From contig NAOQ01000376.1 in the NCBI GenBank assembly GCA_002751075.1, forward strand, positions 23,643 through 73,037: DNA of 49,395 nt, in the 5' to 3' direction. The notes under the pieces were generated by a model. It was given only the letters and a program-made list of their open reading frames with translations, was not told the origin of the DNA and did no database searches. This DNA is from Ichthyophonus hoferi. Taxonomy: Eukaryota > Opisthokonta > Ichthyosporea > Ichthyophonida > Ichthyophonidae. This document shows positions 1-12,076 of the stretch, piece after piece; the first letter of the stretch is position 1; each line of letters opens with the position of its first letter. The position numbers were made by a program, and so were the translations under genes.

Positions 1-106
1 AACAGAACACTATATTGTACCCTACAATATAACATATGCTCTATCTCATTCACAAAAGCCCATTTGATTTTTTAGAAAAGCAATTTAAAAATAAAAATAT
101 CCATAC

Positions 107-1669
107 CATAGGCTATAGACTTTTTAAAAGTTACATTCTCATGATATGCTCTTGTATTCTCGGCTAATATTTCTTTAAATGCTTGAACAGATCTAGCACT
201 CACGGATTGAAGAACCAAAATATTTAGAGCGTTTCTAATTGGTCTATGTAGCTTGGCTTCCACTCGTTCATATTCAATAGAATTAAGACAGATTTCTATT
301 GGTGAGTATTTATAGGTATAGTTAGATGTATGTACATAAGGAGGGAGGGAGGTAGGATAAGATGATAGTATATTTGTATGCAGTTTTTCATGTGTGGTTA
401 TAGGTGTGTTTATGGGTGTACGTATATGTGTTTTTAGAAATAGAAAAGAAAGAAAAAGAGAAAAAAATAAAAAGAAAGAGAGAACGAGGAAGGTCAGTAT
501 ATATTAATAATGTACATATATAAAATGAATTTTGGTTTTATTTATTTTACAAACCCACTATGATTTGATCATATAATAGAATATAATATAGGCAGTAGTA
601 AAAATAAAAAATCTTGAAATTTTGCAAATTTGCAATTTTCTCTATTGTTACTCTTTCGTCGGAATAGGGGTAAATTACATACAAAATAGAGATGATAAGA
701 TATAGAAAATTATATACTTATATATATATAAGTAAACGAGCAATAATCATTAAATAAAGGTTTTAAATACACGCATAGAAGGATACACTCACCAAAAGGT
801 GTCATGTCTTCATGTATGGTCGTGACCTGTAGCCAATAGGAAGGTGGGAAAGGATAAGGAAAGGATATAATAAGCTAGTATATATGGGTATATATCACTA
901 CACACACCTAAATATGATTATATTATACGTATACCTAATCTACCTATGTACCTATACATATACCCTACCTACGTATCTACCTTTCTACTTATATAAACAA
1001 CAACAACCAATCCTACCTTTATAGTAAGTATCTGCTGTGGCACACCCTCTCCATTAATAATATCAGCTGCTTTTAAAATCCTGCAATACCCAATTATATC
1101 CTTTCGTTATAACAAATTCATAACATTGGTTCATTTATAATTAATTAATTAGAGACATTAATTATAGGCAATTTAATATATGATTGACTATATTCCTCCA
1201 ATAAGAAATCATAGTAGCGCAGGGATTTGAGCATGGCCCAATGGGAACAGAATGTTTTATCATTCAACTATGTACGGTATAGATCTGGATATTCAGATTG
1301 CATGATATTATAGCGTAAGATATTATATTATATTATACTATATTATATTATATAAGCCATAACCAGCTTGTGGTGAATTGGTTTACAATATAATATAAAT
1401 ATACAACCACTCATATTCTAATATTAAATTATAATAGCAATATTAACCTATTTCCACCTACATCATATCCACATCTCTCTGATTGGCCAGATGTAACCAA
1501 TAGGTAGAGGCGTAGGCCAACCAATCCTTTCCTATTAATAGCTTCGTACTACTAGTCTCTATGAATGTACGATATAAGTTAGTATAAGTAAACATACTTA
1601 TATACTTATGGGCATATATATATATATGAAAATATACATAATATCATACATACATACATACAGAGAAAC

Positions 1670-1703
<34 letters not shown>

Positions 1704-4623
1704 TACATACATACCTATTAGTATAACATCTGGTTGCGAAAACTCAGTGTTGATAGTATCTATTAATAACCGCCAATTATCAACCAAAGACCTATTAAAT
1801 ACAAGTGTTAAAATTTATCTAATCATCCTTAATCATTTTAAACCTTAACAATATCCAATACATTTGCAGTATTAAAACCACAGAATAACTGTCCAATAAG
1901 TACTTCAACATATTTTATTTTGTTCAATTTTTTGAAGATTTCTGATAAGACAAAATAAATTATAGTGCTTGTTTATTGGTATTTTATATTTAATGTGGTA
2001 GTTAATTCGGGCCGGTTCGGGCTGGCTCTAATGGTTTATGGATGTAAGACAAGTGGGTTGTAGCCATGCTATAACATGGTAAGAATAACTGTCTGATATA
2101 TCCATATATATATATACAGTGTATGATAGTATGTACGTATGATTCTATAATAGTGTGATAGTAAGACAACATAATAATACAATAGTAGACTAGCATAATA
2201 ATATATATCTAGAATGGTAATAGGCACATTAAATTTTTAAAAAAAACATTTAAAATGTATAGACGCCAAAAGAGATGAGTAATAGTATATAAGACCAAAT
2301 AAAACCAGTTTTATTGGATAAAAATAAATTAACTAGTTATATATAAAAATAATACCAGTGAAACACAAGCATTATAAAACACATCGAGCCAGGGCCATAT
2401 AGAAATCAAGTATATATATATCTATAGAATAATATAAAATGGGTGACCAATAATATATAGTAATTAGAATTATAACTACATAAAATAACTATGAATCAGT
2501 TGAGCAATAATAAATACACTAAGTAAAATTACATCTAATAATATAACTGATTTAACCAATTATACATCATAATTACAATTATAATTATTGATTAGTAGTT
2601 AGTAGTTAATAACAAAGAATAAATGTTAACTGATTAAAGGATTTAGACAACCTAGAGAGGTAAGTTAGGTATTTGATATGTCAATTAATCTCGAAATGGT
2701 AAATCCTGATAATCTAATTAATATTAGCCTATAACATCATTTGCCATACATGTGATAATTGCTGACTAATACACATGTTAGCTACTATAATGTACATTAT
2801 ACAATACAATTATTTATATCACCCAATCGTCTTACCTTACTCCACAGATAGTGGGATGGTACTTAAACCCAGCTCTCGCACACCACAAGGCTCTTGCTAT
2901 GATTAGTCCACAACCAATCAATACACCGATTGTAATTATATCTACACTATATAAGGAATAGTATATGTCACGTGCCTGACGGCCAATTGGATACATTAGG
3001 CATACAAGAAGAGCAGCGTGGATGATTCGATTAACTGTTATTTTATACCTGTGCCAAGGAGGGGTGTGGGAAAATTAGAGAAGATATGATAGAATAGAAT
3101 AGAATAAGGTAAGATAGGATAGGATAGTATAGTACAACACACTATATTATATATTATATTATATTATATTTACATTATATTATAAGTATTTAAGGGTATA
3201 TTTGTTTTAATACATACCAACTCCTTCCATACTACATGTGCATATATATGCATATATAGTATAAAGTATGTTTCAATATAAGCTGATCAAATCCTTACAA
3301 TAAAACTATGCATGGATATCGTATAAAAATGTCCCAAGATAAGTCAATAAAATATTTGTAATTACATCATAAATGTGTCTATAAAATATGTTCTAAGATT
3401 AACCAATATATTACTTAACAATCAAACCAAAAAAAAAAGGTAAAATTAAAATTACTGTCTTATTGGTTCTATTTTCATAGTATTGAAATTGATAACCGAA
3501 TTACATTTTAATTTTCATATTTTAATTTACTTTGAATTTATTGTTAGTGAACCTTCGTATTTTATAAAAATGTTTACACTATAAAATATTAGATACGCCA
3601 ATCAAAGACTTACAAATGATAGTCGATAAAAGAATATTGTTCAGATCCGAAACGCTTTTGGAAGATACTCTACAAGGTAGAAAATATAGGTAAGGGTATA
3701 TATCGTACAAAGTACAGGGTAGCACAGAATTGTATTTTATTGTACTGTATTGCATAGGATTTTATGGTATAGTACAGTAGTGTATTATATTATATTGTAT
3801 TGTATAGGATTGCATGGTATGGTATTGCATTGTATTGCATTATGTTGTATAGGATTGTATGAAATTGCATTGTATTGTATGACATTGTATTATATAGTAT
3901 AGTATATGATCGTATATTATAGTATAGAATTGTATACTATTTTATTGCATTTTACAGTATGGTATTGTTTTGTATTATATCGTATTATATAGTATGTTAT
4001 AGGATGGTATTGTACGGTATTTTACTGTATTGGATTGGATTGGATTGTGTTGTATTATATTATATCATTATGTAGTATTGAGATGAAACATATAATAAGA
4101 AGTATAATAAGCAACAATCAATCATTTATTCAAATAATTTTTGAATAAATGATTACACTACTTTACACCACACCACAATCAAATAAAATACTACACAATT
4201 TTTATAAATTAATTTGGACAAGTATTTACTCCAGATTACTTTATTAATCATTTTTTCAACTCACATATAATAGCAACGATCATAGAAATATACAGTATAT
4301 ACAGGCTTAAACTTTGTATAACAGCTAAAAGGGGAACGAAATATAATTATATTTTATAATATTACTATGCACCAATTAAAGGCCAGGCTTTATAATTTAA
4401 AATTGTTGCATATATACTGCAATAGGCAAAAGGCAATACAAAATAAGATATTAGATAGTCAATGTAGGAGTTAAAATAAATGAATAAATAAAACTTGAAT
4501 AGTAAAAAGGAAAAGGTAGGTTCCTACCTCTACAGTAAAGCCAAGTTTTTGGAAGGCTGGTGGTGGACAGAGTAAACACATATACACGACTAGATAGGCT
4601 AAATAGTTTGGAGGTAAATGCAT
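107..4623 (-). CDS. TMEM129: TMEM129 homologue, ER-membrane E3 ubiquitin ligase (5' part; RING end outside window)
   Basis: TMEM129 is a multi-pass ER protein that ubiquitinates misfolded clients for dislocation (ERAD); its C-terminal RING would lie beyond base 1. Exons seen, 5' to 3': 4623-4528, 3669-3614, 3048-2836, 1791-1715, 1080-1017, 826-793, 295-107. All have GT/AG borders. Phases agree from exon 1 to 4 and from 1080 to 295. The link between 1791-1715 and 1080-1017 is unresolved: about 40 residues of the family are missing there, and an open stretch with a W-x-M match starts at 1267. Family matches recalled from the human protein: NYLAYLV near the start, GFTVE, FGSE, VNTEF-like TINTEF, QQILTIKV (human QLLTIRV), CLNSIEYE (human WLNSTEYG) and LHRPIRNAL (human LRAPIRRAA). 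Three hydrophobic segments lie near residues 7-19, 57-70 and 86-103. The start ATG at 4623 gives an N-terminus like the human one. The exon 3 donor is a tandem GTAAGGTAAG. Confidence 0.87.
1671..1711. repeat. (TA)n then (CATA)n microsatellite at a TMEM129 donor
   Basis: A TA run followed by GCATACATACATAC lies directly after the donor of the TMEM129 exon 1791-1715. On the gene strand the donor GTATGT is the first unit of the GTAT array, so several GTATGT registers compete as donors. Confidence 0.8.
3715..4080. repeat. Degenerate TATTGTATTG / GTATTATATT minisatellite
   Basis: Some 360 bases of imperfect 5-10 bp units built from TATTG, GTATA and TATAT fill the intron between TMEM129 exons 1 and 2. 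No ORF or splice signal was seen in it. Confidence 0.75.
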
Positions 4624-7106
4624 TGTGAAGTTATGATATAAAATATAGTTGCTCTATACGATTATAGCATTAAGCTATTATACTATTGTACTATTATACT
4701 ATTATATTATAATACTACTATATTATTATACTACTATACTATTATACTAATACAACACTGTAGTATTGTACAGATATCATTATAGTTATAAGAATAGGCA
4801 AAATAAATAAGAAGTATTTTCCATATACATATAATATAATATATATATATATAAACTACTTATTGTTTGTTATATTCTTTATTATGCATATATTCAATAT
4901 TTGAAACATCAATGTTTCTATACCTATGCATCATTTCTATATATAAACATTATTTTATATATGGAAAAGCCAGCAACCAAAATTTTACTTTTTTATAATT
5001 ATTGTTTGCCAATTATATTTGGGTATTAATTGCATTTTAACGCAATCGGATTTATTAGTGGTGAGAAACATAATCTAAACGTTTACAATGCGATAACGTT
5101 CTGATGAAGTTTTTATGCGTTTGGAAAGTAATTTTAAAACTATATTATGTTTGCAATAAATTTTTTTAATGATTTCATTATTATTATTATTTATGATTAG
5201 TATAATATTACAATATTTATTAATATGCCAAATAAATTAACTATTGCACTTGCTTATAGAAGTATGTGGCAAATTTCCAGTTAATCCTAATAAAACTTTA
5301 TTTGGTGTTTGCTCCTAGAGTTTTACAACAATATGCACTTCTTAGCAAGAGGTTGTTGATGTTAGTATTAATTTTTAAACCCTTAATAGAATTTTTAATA
5401 GAATATATATATATTATCACTCTTATTTTAAGTATACTGGTTTGAATATTTCTATGCTGATACTGCGATTCCGGATCGCTTACCTCGGACTAAATACGGA
5501 TTATAGTAAAGATGTATTGGTTTTTAGGTTCCGCCTAGATAAAATGTAAGGAAACTAATTGGTCAATATACTTTTAAAAAAGTAGCATATACATTTCAAT
5601 TGGACAATTTTATAACTCTTGGGTAGTGCAATTATTGTAGGGCCATGTTATATATTATAATTAATTAAAGAGAGGAAGATATTATTAAAATTATTAATAA
5701 TTAATAAATAAAATGATAAATAGATAATTGTCATATACTGAAATATCAAAGGTATTTTGTAACTGTGTGTTAACATACTATGTGGTGGACATATTTTTGA
5801 ATCATTTTATATATTATACTGCATGCATATATACATTAAATAATATAATATTATATAATGTAATATATATTTGTTTATTGCAATATATTTATCATATATT
5901 CTTGACTGATTATTTTATTCAAATTGAAAATTTATACAATATTATATATACTTCACGCCACTTACTGTACATATTGAGTATGATATAAGATGGTAATCTA
6001 CGAGATATTTTGACAAAATAGTTGCAGATTACTTCTGCTTAATCCGAAATACTTAAAATATTTAACTAATATTGTAAACAAATAAAAATATAAAAATGTA
6101 ATACTTTGAAAAAAAAAATACTAAAGTTTATGAAGAACAACTAATTGAAATAAATATTAGTTCGGGGTTACCTGAAACCACTAGAGACCAAATGCTGGCA
6201 ATAACACATTTTTCAATCTTATCCTGATAATCCGTTTATAATATATTCCACTAAAATGGCCCTTTAACTAACTAACTTCCTTTAACTGTGCGCATAGTAT
6301 GTATTAACCGATCGTGCACCAGATTGAAAGCGTTATGTACTTAAAAAACCTTATGTAGTTATATATACCTTTTTATTTTGAAAATGAGAATTCTAATTTA
6401 CAAATGGGAATTTTAATCTTCAAATTAAGAATTTTAAATTTTAATATAATAATAATAGCAATAATAACAATTGTAATAATTATAATAACAGAACACATAA
6501 AATTTAAAATTCCTATTTTAAAGAGTAACATGCCTATTTTGTAGATTATGATTCTCATATTGAAGATAAAAAGGCGTAGCATTGAACTGTGACTAAGAGG
6601 TTTAATACAATGTATTGATTAGCTGAACCCCATTGAATTAATATTTGTTTGGAACCAAAGTTTCTACTCCACAATTTTCTATTATTTTTTGACTTTTTTT
6701 TTTATGCCACATAAACACATATAAAAAAAAACATACCGATAGTTAGTTTGCATAAAGCCTAGCATGCCTGTTAGTTGAGACATGTTACTACTGGTTAACA
6801 ACTCTTGAAAACATTTCTGCTAGCCGATGCAAATTAATACTGATTAACATTTTTGGACATAACATTCCTGTTAACCGATTGAGGTTATTACTGGTTACCA
6901 ATTCAACAATACCGATCACACAAATTGATTGCTATCAGCAAAAAGAAATCATTGGTCAAGATAAAATAATATACGTAGATTCCGAAAATGTATAACGCTT
7001 ATAAGTAATAATATGCTTCAGAATTACTAATTACTTCAGAATTACCATTCTCCGTTAAGCAAAACATAAAAACCTTGTAGACATTTTGTCCATATCTCAG
7101 CAAAAA
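4624..7106. other. Intergenic, AT-rich, no gene seen
   Basis: Open frames here (5728-5988, 6373-6582) lack a sensible start and are Ile/Tyr/Asn/Lys-rich translations of AT-rich DNA. This is the shared upstream region of TMEM129 (-) and the secreted repeat protein (+), so both promoters should lie in it. No convincing TATA box or other element was picked out. Confidence 0.6.
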
Positions 7107-8468
7107 ATGGCCTCTTTGCTAGTTGGGCTTGGCTTTGCTGGCGTTATTTCAGTAACCAGCGGTTGGCCTGTATCATCCTCCGAAAGCAACGCTCTACCAT
7201 CACTATCAACTGAGATCTATAAACCTTCATCATCCACAGGGATTTATAAACCTTTGCCATCAACTGGGATCTATGAACCTTCGCCATCAACTGGGATTTA
7301 TAAACCTTTGCCATCAACTGGGATCTACGAACCTTCGCCATCAACTGGGATCTATGAACCTTCGCCATCAACTGGGATCTATGAACCTTTGCCATCAACT
7401 GGGATCTATGAGCCTTCACCATCAACTGGGATCTATGAGCCTTCACCATCAACTGGGATCTATGAGCCTTCACCATCAACTGGGATCTATGAACCTTTGC
7501 CATCAACTGGGATCTATGAACCTTCACCATCAACTGGGATCTATGAACCTGAGTCAACAACTGATATCTATGGACCTGAACGAACAGCTGATATCTACGG
7601 ACCTGAACCAACAGCTGACATCTATGAACCTGAACCCACAACTGACATCTATGAACCTAAACCCTCAACTGACATTTATGAGCCTGAGCCAACAACTGAC
7701 ATCTATGAACCCACAACTGACATCTATGAACCTGAGTCAACAGCTGATATCTATGGACCTGAACCAACAGCTGACATCTATGAACTTGAACCCTCAACTG
7801 ACATCTATGAACCTAAACCCACAACTGACATTTATGAGCCTGAGCCAACAACTGACATCTATGAACCTAAACCAATGACTGACATCTATGAGCCTGAACC
7901 ATCAACTATAAGGAACTATACGCCATCACCATCACCATCATCTGTAAAGCCCTATGAGTCATCATCTGTGAGGACTTATGACCCATCACCATCACCATCA
8001 TCTCTAAGGAGTTATACGCCATCACTATCATCTGTGAAGACCTATGAACCATCACAATCACCATCATCTATAGGGACTTATAAGCCATCACCAGCACCAT
8101 CATCTGTAAAGCCCTATGAGTTGTCATCTGTGAGGACTTATGACCCATCACCATCACCATCATCTCTAAGGATTTATACGCCATCACTATCATCTGTGAA
8201 GACCTATGAACCATCACCATCACCATCATCTATAGGGACTTATAAGCCATCACCAGCACCATCATCTGTGAGGACCTATAAACCAACACCTGTGAAACCA
8301 ACATTTGTGAAACAATCACCTGTGAAACCATCACCTGTGAAACAATCACCTGTCAAACCAAAATCAGCACCTAAACAGAAACCAGCGCCTAGAACAGAGC
8401 CTAAACCTAGGCCCCAAAGACCAAGTAGACCAAGACCTTACAGACAAGGACCTATCCGTCACCATTGA
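7107..8468 (+). CDS. Secreted Tyr/Pro-rich repeat protein (candidate adhesive or wall/matrix protein)
   Basis: Single exon, 453 aa. The first in-frame ATG is at 7107; the frame is open slightly further 5' but without ATG. Residues 1-20 (MASLLVGLGFAGVISVTSGW) look like a signal peptide. The mature chain is all repeat: 13 nine-residue units of type PSTGIYEPS (27 bp), then 13 of type EPTTDIYEP, then a 54-residue block present twice with SVKPYE, VRTYDPSPSPSS, VKTYEPS and IGTYKPSPAPSS, then a very basic tail of PVKPSPVKQ and PRPQRPSRPRP. No Cys occurs after the signal and no transmembrane segment is present. Tyr is spaced every nine residues beside Pro and charged residues, as in Tyr/Pro-rich adhesive and extensin-like proteins; that role is inference. 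Ser/Thr/Pro density suggests O-glycosylation. AATAAA lies 168 nt past the stop. No family assignment. Confidence 0.85.
   Translation: MASLLVGLGFAGVISVTSGWPVSSSESNALPSLSTEIYKPSSSTGIYKPLPSTGIYEPSPSTGIYKPLPSTGIYEPSPSTGIYEPSPSTGIYEPLPSTGIYEPSPSTGIYEPSPSTGIYEPSPSTGIYEPLPSTGIYEPSPSTGIYEPESTTDIYGPERTADIYGPEPTADIYEPEPTTDIYEPKPSTDIYEPEPTTDIYEPTTDIYEPESTADIYGPEPTADIYELEPSTDIYEPKPTTDIYEPEPTTDIYEPKPMTDIYEPEPSTIRNYTPSPSPSSVKPYESSSVRTYDPSPSPSSLRSYTPSLSSVKTYEPSQSPSSIGTYKPSPAPSSVKPYELSSVRTYDPSPSPSSLRIYTPSLSSVKTYEPSPSPSSIGTYKPSPAPSSVRTYKPTPVKPTFVKQSPVKPSPVKQSPVKPKSAPKQKPAPRTEPKPRPQRPSRPRPYRQGPIRHH
7208..7905 (+). repeat. 27-bp coding tandem repeat (26 units, two subtypes)
   Basis: Units run as catcaactgggatctatga plus accttcgc, with a GIY subtype at about 7208-7548 and a DIY subtype at about 7549-7905. 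Neighbouring GIY units are almost identical, suggesting recent slippage or unequal exchange. The DIY units differ more and include one short unit. The long frames on both strands here are shadows of the in-phase repeat. Confidence 0.9.
7941..8264 (+). repeat. 162-bp higher-order coding repeat, two copies
   Basis: The unit beginning tctgtaaagccctatgag at 7941 recurs at 8103, exactly 162 bp later, with only a few changes. Within the unit there are smaller ccatcaccatcaccatca blocks. Confidence 0.9.
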
Positions 8469-8636
8469 GGACTTATGAACCATCACAATCACCATCATCT
8501 TGAATCAGCTATGTGCCATCACCCTGAGCTGTGATTTTGAGGTAACCTCCGGATTGGACGAGTCGGATTGGGTGACTTTGTCCCAACCCTGCTGATGATG
8601 ATTTATTGATTAATTGATATTCTGGTAAATGATTTG

Positions 8637-8642
8637 AATAAA
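8637..8642 (+). promoter_or_regulatory. AATAAA polyadenylation signal of the repeat-protein gene
   Basis: A canonical hexamer 168 nt downstream of the stop codon, on the gene strand. Confidence 0.6.
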
Positions 8643-11600
8643 TTAATTTGACCTTTAGAAACGGTAGAATAATATGTGAATACATCGGAAGGTATTTTAA
8701 ATTCTAGAATATGATTTTTTGGTGACTGAACAGTGGTCTATGACTCACCTGCTCTGGTTCCTTTGTTATGGTATGAAATCTTGTATTGATAGTCATTTTG
8801 TCAAATCTAATTCTGTAAATGTCTATAAATATTATTAAAACGGGAATATTTAATAAATTTAAGTATTTATTTATATAGCTATAATAATTTATTATTCTTA
8901 GCAATTATTCTTTTACAAATGTAGCCTGGCAAATTAGTGGAATCTATAAATGTTAAATGACAATAAAAGATGATCCTATTATTAATTAATTAATTAATTT
9001 AAACTAAAGTTGTTGTTTCATTTATGTTGTGTAGACAACTATCTATATTCTGTTGAGTATTCCTATCACTTATGCATATGTCTATGTAGAATGAGTATTT
9101 TCCGTAATGACAGGAAGCTGTACCGGAATAATTGACTGCATGACTCACTACACAAAAAAAAATAACATGTTTCCTTTCTTCCACTCGCGGACCAAAGGTA
9201 GTCTTAGATAAAGACTCATACTAGGAAGTAAAAAAGACTTTATTAAATCAAATTCTAGGTCATTACTAATGAACTGAGTTTTCATTATATACTTTCTCAC
9301 TTATCTGCGTATCTGTCAGTATACTCAAATATGGTCCTCACAAGTGTAGGTTGGGATTTTTAATTTAAACTATTTCTTTATTAAAAGGGGATGATTATAT
9401 GTATGACTGCCTATGCTATTCCACTCCTTTCACCCGAGCTTATTCCTCAGTACCGAGAGGATACTCTTTAAACGAACCACCTATCGTAAAACAAACAAGC
9501 AATTACGGATCTATTGATCGATCTATTGATCTATGGTGAGATCCTAATCCTGAGCCGCGGGCCAATCGGTATACTAATACTGAGATTAAATATCTATTTA
9601 TAAGTATCGTAATAGAATTTATGAACCGCATCTCCAATCAAACACTTTTATATAACAGTAACCAATCATATAAAGCAGTACAAGATCAGTGACTCAGTAG
9701 ATCCCTTAATCGTGAAAATAAATAGTTCAAATTATTAACGTAATATTATAACACTAATAAATATATAGAAACCAATAATAAACGGTGTGTTTTCGTACAA
9801 GACCTTATAAAGTATGCAGCCCAATGCTGGTAGTAGCTAAAATATTCTAACAAGCTGTACAGACCTATGAGACAAGTACCCTATAATGCAAGTTAGGTCA
9901 AAGAATAAAGTGAGGAATAATTATGATTATGACTACCAAGAATTTTATCCCCATATACTCAAGGAAAAGAAGATATTGAAAACAACACGTTCAAATAAAA
10001 AATATGTTTTTAAGTTTTATTGATGCAAACATATTAGAATAATGATATGGAAATTATTTAATTCAATATGGTTGAATTTAAATATGCTAAGGAAGTAGGG
10101 CTATGTGTTTATGAATATATGCAATGAAAGTTTCTCTGAAAAACAAAACTAACGTATTTCTGCCAATATATTTGTTAATTGAAGCTGAGAGTGCCAAACC
10201 AGTATTAACCTTCCTATGCTGACCAATAATTTTTTTTTAACTGAACGCTCTCTTAAAGCAACATAATATAAATGTTAAAATGTTGAAGTTGTATATCTAA
10301 CTAGAAACCTTCATAAAATTTCACCTAAAGTTCCTCCTTTAAGAAAATCATCCAAAGGCCACCCCCTGGGACATAAAGAAGTCTCTCCATTTCAGATCTC
10401 AATGGGGGATATGTCCCACATCTTTACTAAGCCAAGGGAGCCACCTTGTATATAGAGAAAATAGCATCTCTTGACTAACGCTTATAGTAATTCATTATTT
10501 GTAATATTTATGTCTTGGTCATGAAAACATTATAAAAGTTTATATTTATCAGCCTTTTAGATAAGTTGCCCATAGTAAAAAAATAGAAAACTATAACATA
10601 ATTGCAGATATTATGAATTGAAATTAAAAAACTATTGACATTACTAGGATTTTGGGTGTTGAAATATCTTAAGTAAGAGATATAAAATTATGTTAGGTAA
10701 ATACGTTCTAAAAATACAAAAACAACTTTGAAGTTTTTTAATGACAAAACTAAAAGCAAGTAAAATATAAGTTTGCATATGGGTTAAGTTGTAGTTTCTG
10801 TTGTACCCATGCTTTATAAACCAAGTGTGCATGATAACCTAAAAAACTTCTCTCTGATAGCTTCATCCCTCCATGTATAGCCTTGAGCTGATCCGAGAAC
10901 AATTGCTAATGGAGCAAGATTGCTTGTCCGTGCATTTTGATGTGCATTTATGTTTTTGTGTAGGGTGAAAAACTATAATCACACAAACTAAATGTATATT
11001 CTAGAACAGCCACGACTTCAATTTAGGGTATTATGTATAGCAATTTGGTGTTAAAATACTATTATAAACAATTTTATATATTTGTATATAGTAGGGTGAT
11101 TGTAATAACAAAATGTTATGCAGTTAAAATGCAGTAAAAATTAACATTTAGTCAATACTTGATCATGACTATATTGAAACAGTAAAATATAGAATCAATA
11201 ATAAAATACGCTCTCTTTATCTTAAACCATTATCCTGAAAATGAAGCGTGTCAGGTGGCTGATTATAGTGTAAACGAAACCAGAGGCCTCATTTCACCAC
11301 ACTGATTAATTTATACCATTTTAGGCGTAGGTGATAGAGTGAGACTGAATTCAGATTCAACTGTCCATCTAATATAATATGGTATACAGGAATTAACTTC
11401 AATCTGAATCATTACTACATAGGTTTGATAGATCTTTTCTCTAGTATAGTGCATGTTAGTTAAATAACACTTAATAAGGATTAATAGCAGATAATAAAAG
11501 AATATATCTTAAATTTAATACAAATAATTAATTAATTCAGAAATCATTGTAACGTATTACTATACTAGTTACAATTGCTTTGAACAAATTGACTCAAAAA

Positions 11601-11943
11601 CAAAAAACCACATTTGAGTACATAACAGCACATCTTTTAATCAAAAAAAGCGCATAAAGATCATGTCACTGTAGTGCTTGGTATTCCTGGCATATATAAA
11701 ACACTGCCTAATAATGGCACATTCAATATACAAGGGTCCACGGGTAATATAACTCTGTGATTGATTGATTCAAATCTTGTAAAAGTTAAACTCTAATCAG
11801 CGTTTTAGGGCTTAGGGTTTATGTTTAGAAGTTAGTCATTTCGTAATTTGCCAATGCATGTATGTATGCATATGCCATAAATCTATTAACAACGTCATAA
11901 TAGGAATGTTACTAAAGTAGAAATAGAATAATAGACACGTGTC
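8643..11943. other. Intergenic; one weak exon candidate
   Basis: Between the convergent repeat-protein and PACSIN genes there is no confident gene. On the minus strand a T-rich acceptor at about 9155 opens a frame to a stop at 8999 with evenly spread Cys (SCHYGKYSFYIDICISD). It could be a terminal exon, but no partner exon was found. A short inverted pair tgggacata/tatgtccca lies near 10369-10426. Confidence 0.4.
11300..11364 (+). repeat. 65-bp dispersed repeat, copy A
   Basis: Matches 45210-45274 without gaps at about 52 of 65 positions. Conserved blocks are ttaatttataccatt and agtgagactga-ttcagatt. It has no coding capacity and an unknown origin (SINE fragment, MITE end or small RNA gene). 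Confidence 0.65.
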
Positions 11944-11949
11944 TTTATT
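11944..11949 (-). promoter_or_regulatory. AATAAA polyadenylation signal of PACSIN
   Basis: A canonical hexamer on the minus strand about 130 nt past the PACSIN stop codon. Confidence 0.6.
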
Positions 11950-12076
11950 AATATACAGCTAAACCATAATCTTTTCCAATAGAAACTCAAACTGGCAATG
12001 GCTGGTAACCATAGTAGCACGTTATGTAACATGAGGTTGTCTGTTTAATTCATTGTGGGCATACTAAAGAGTGTCG

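Noticed and set aside
5728-5988. 86-codon plus-strand ORF with hydrophobic runs
   Set aside because: No ATG at the start; the Tyr/Ile/Leu composition is expected of AT-rich DNA.
7144-7878. Long frames on both strands across the secreted repeat protein
   Set aside because: They are shadows of an in-phase 27-bp repeat, with no signal peptide or sensible composition.
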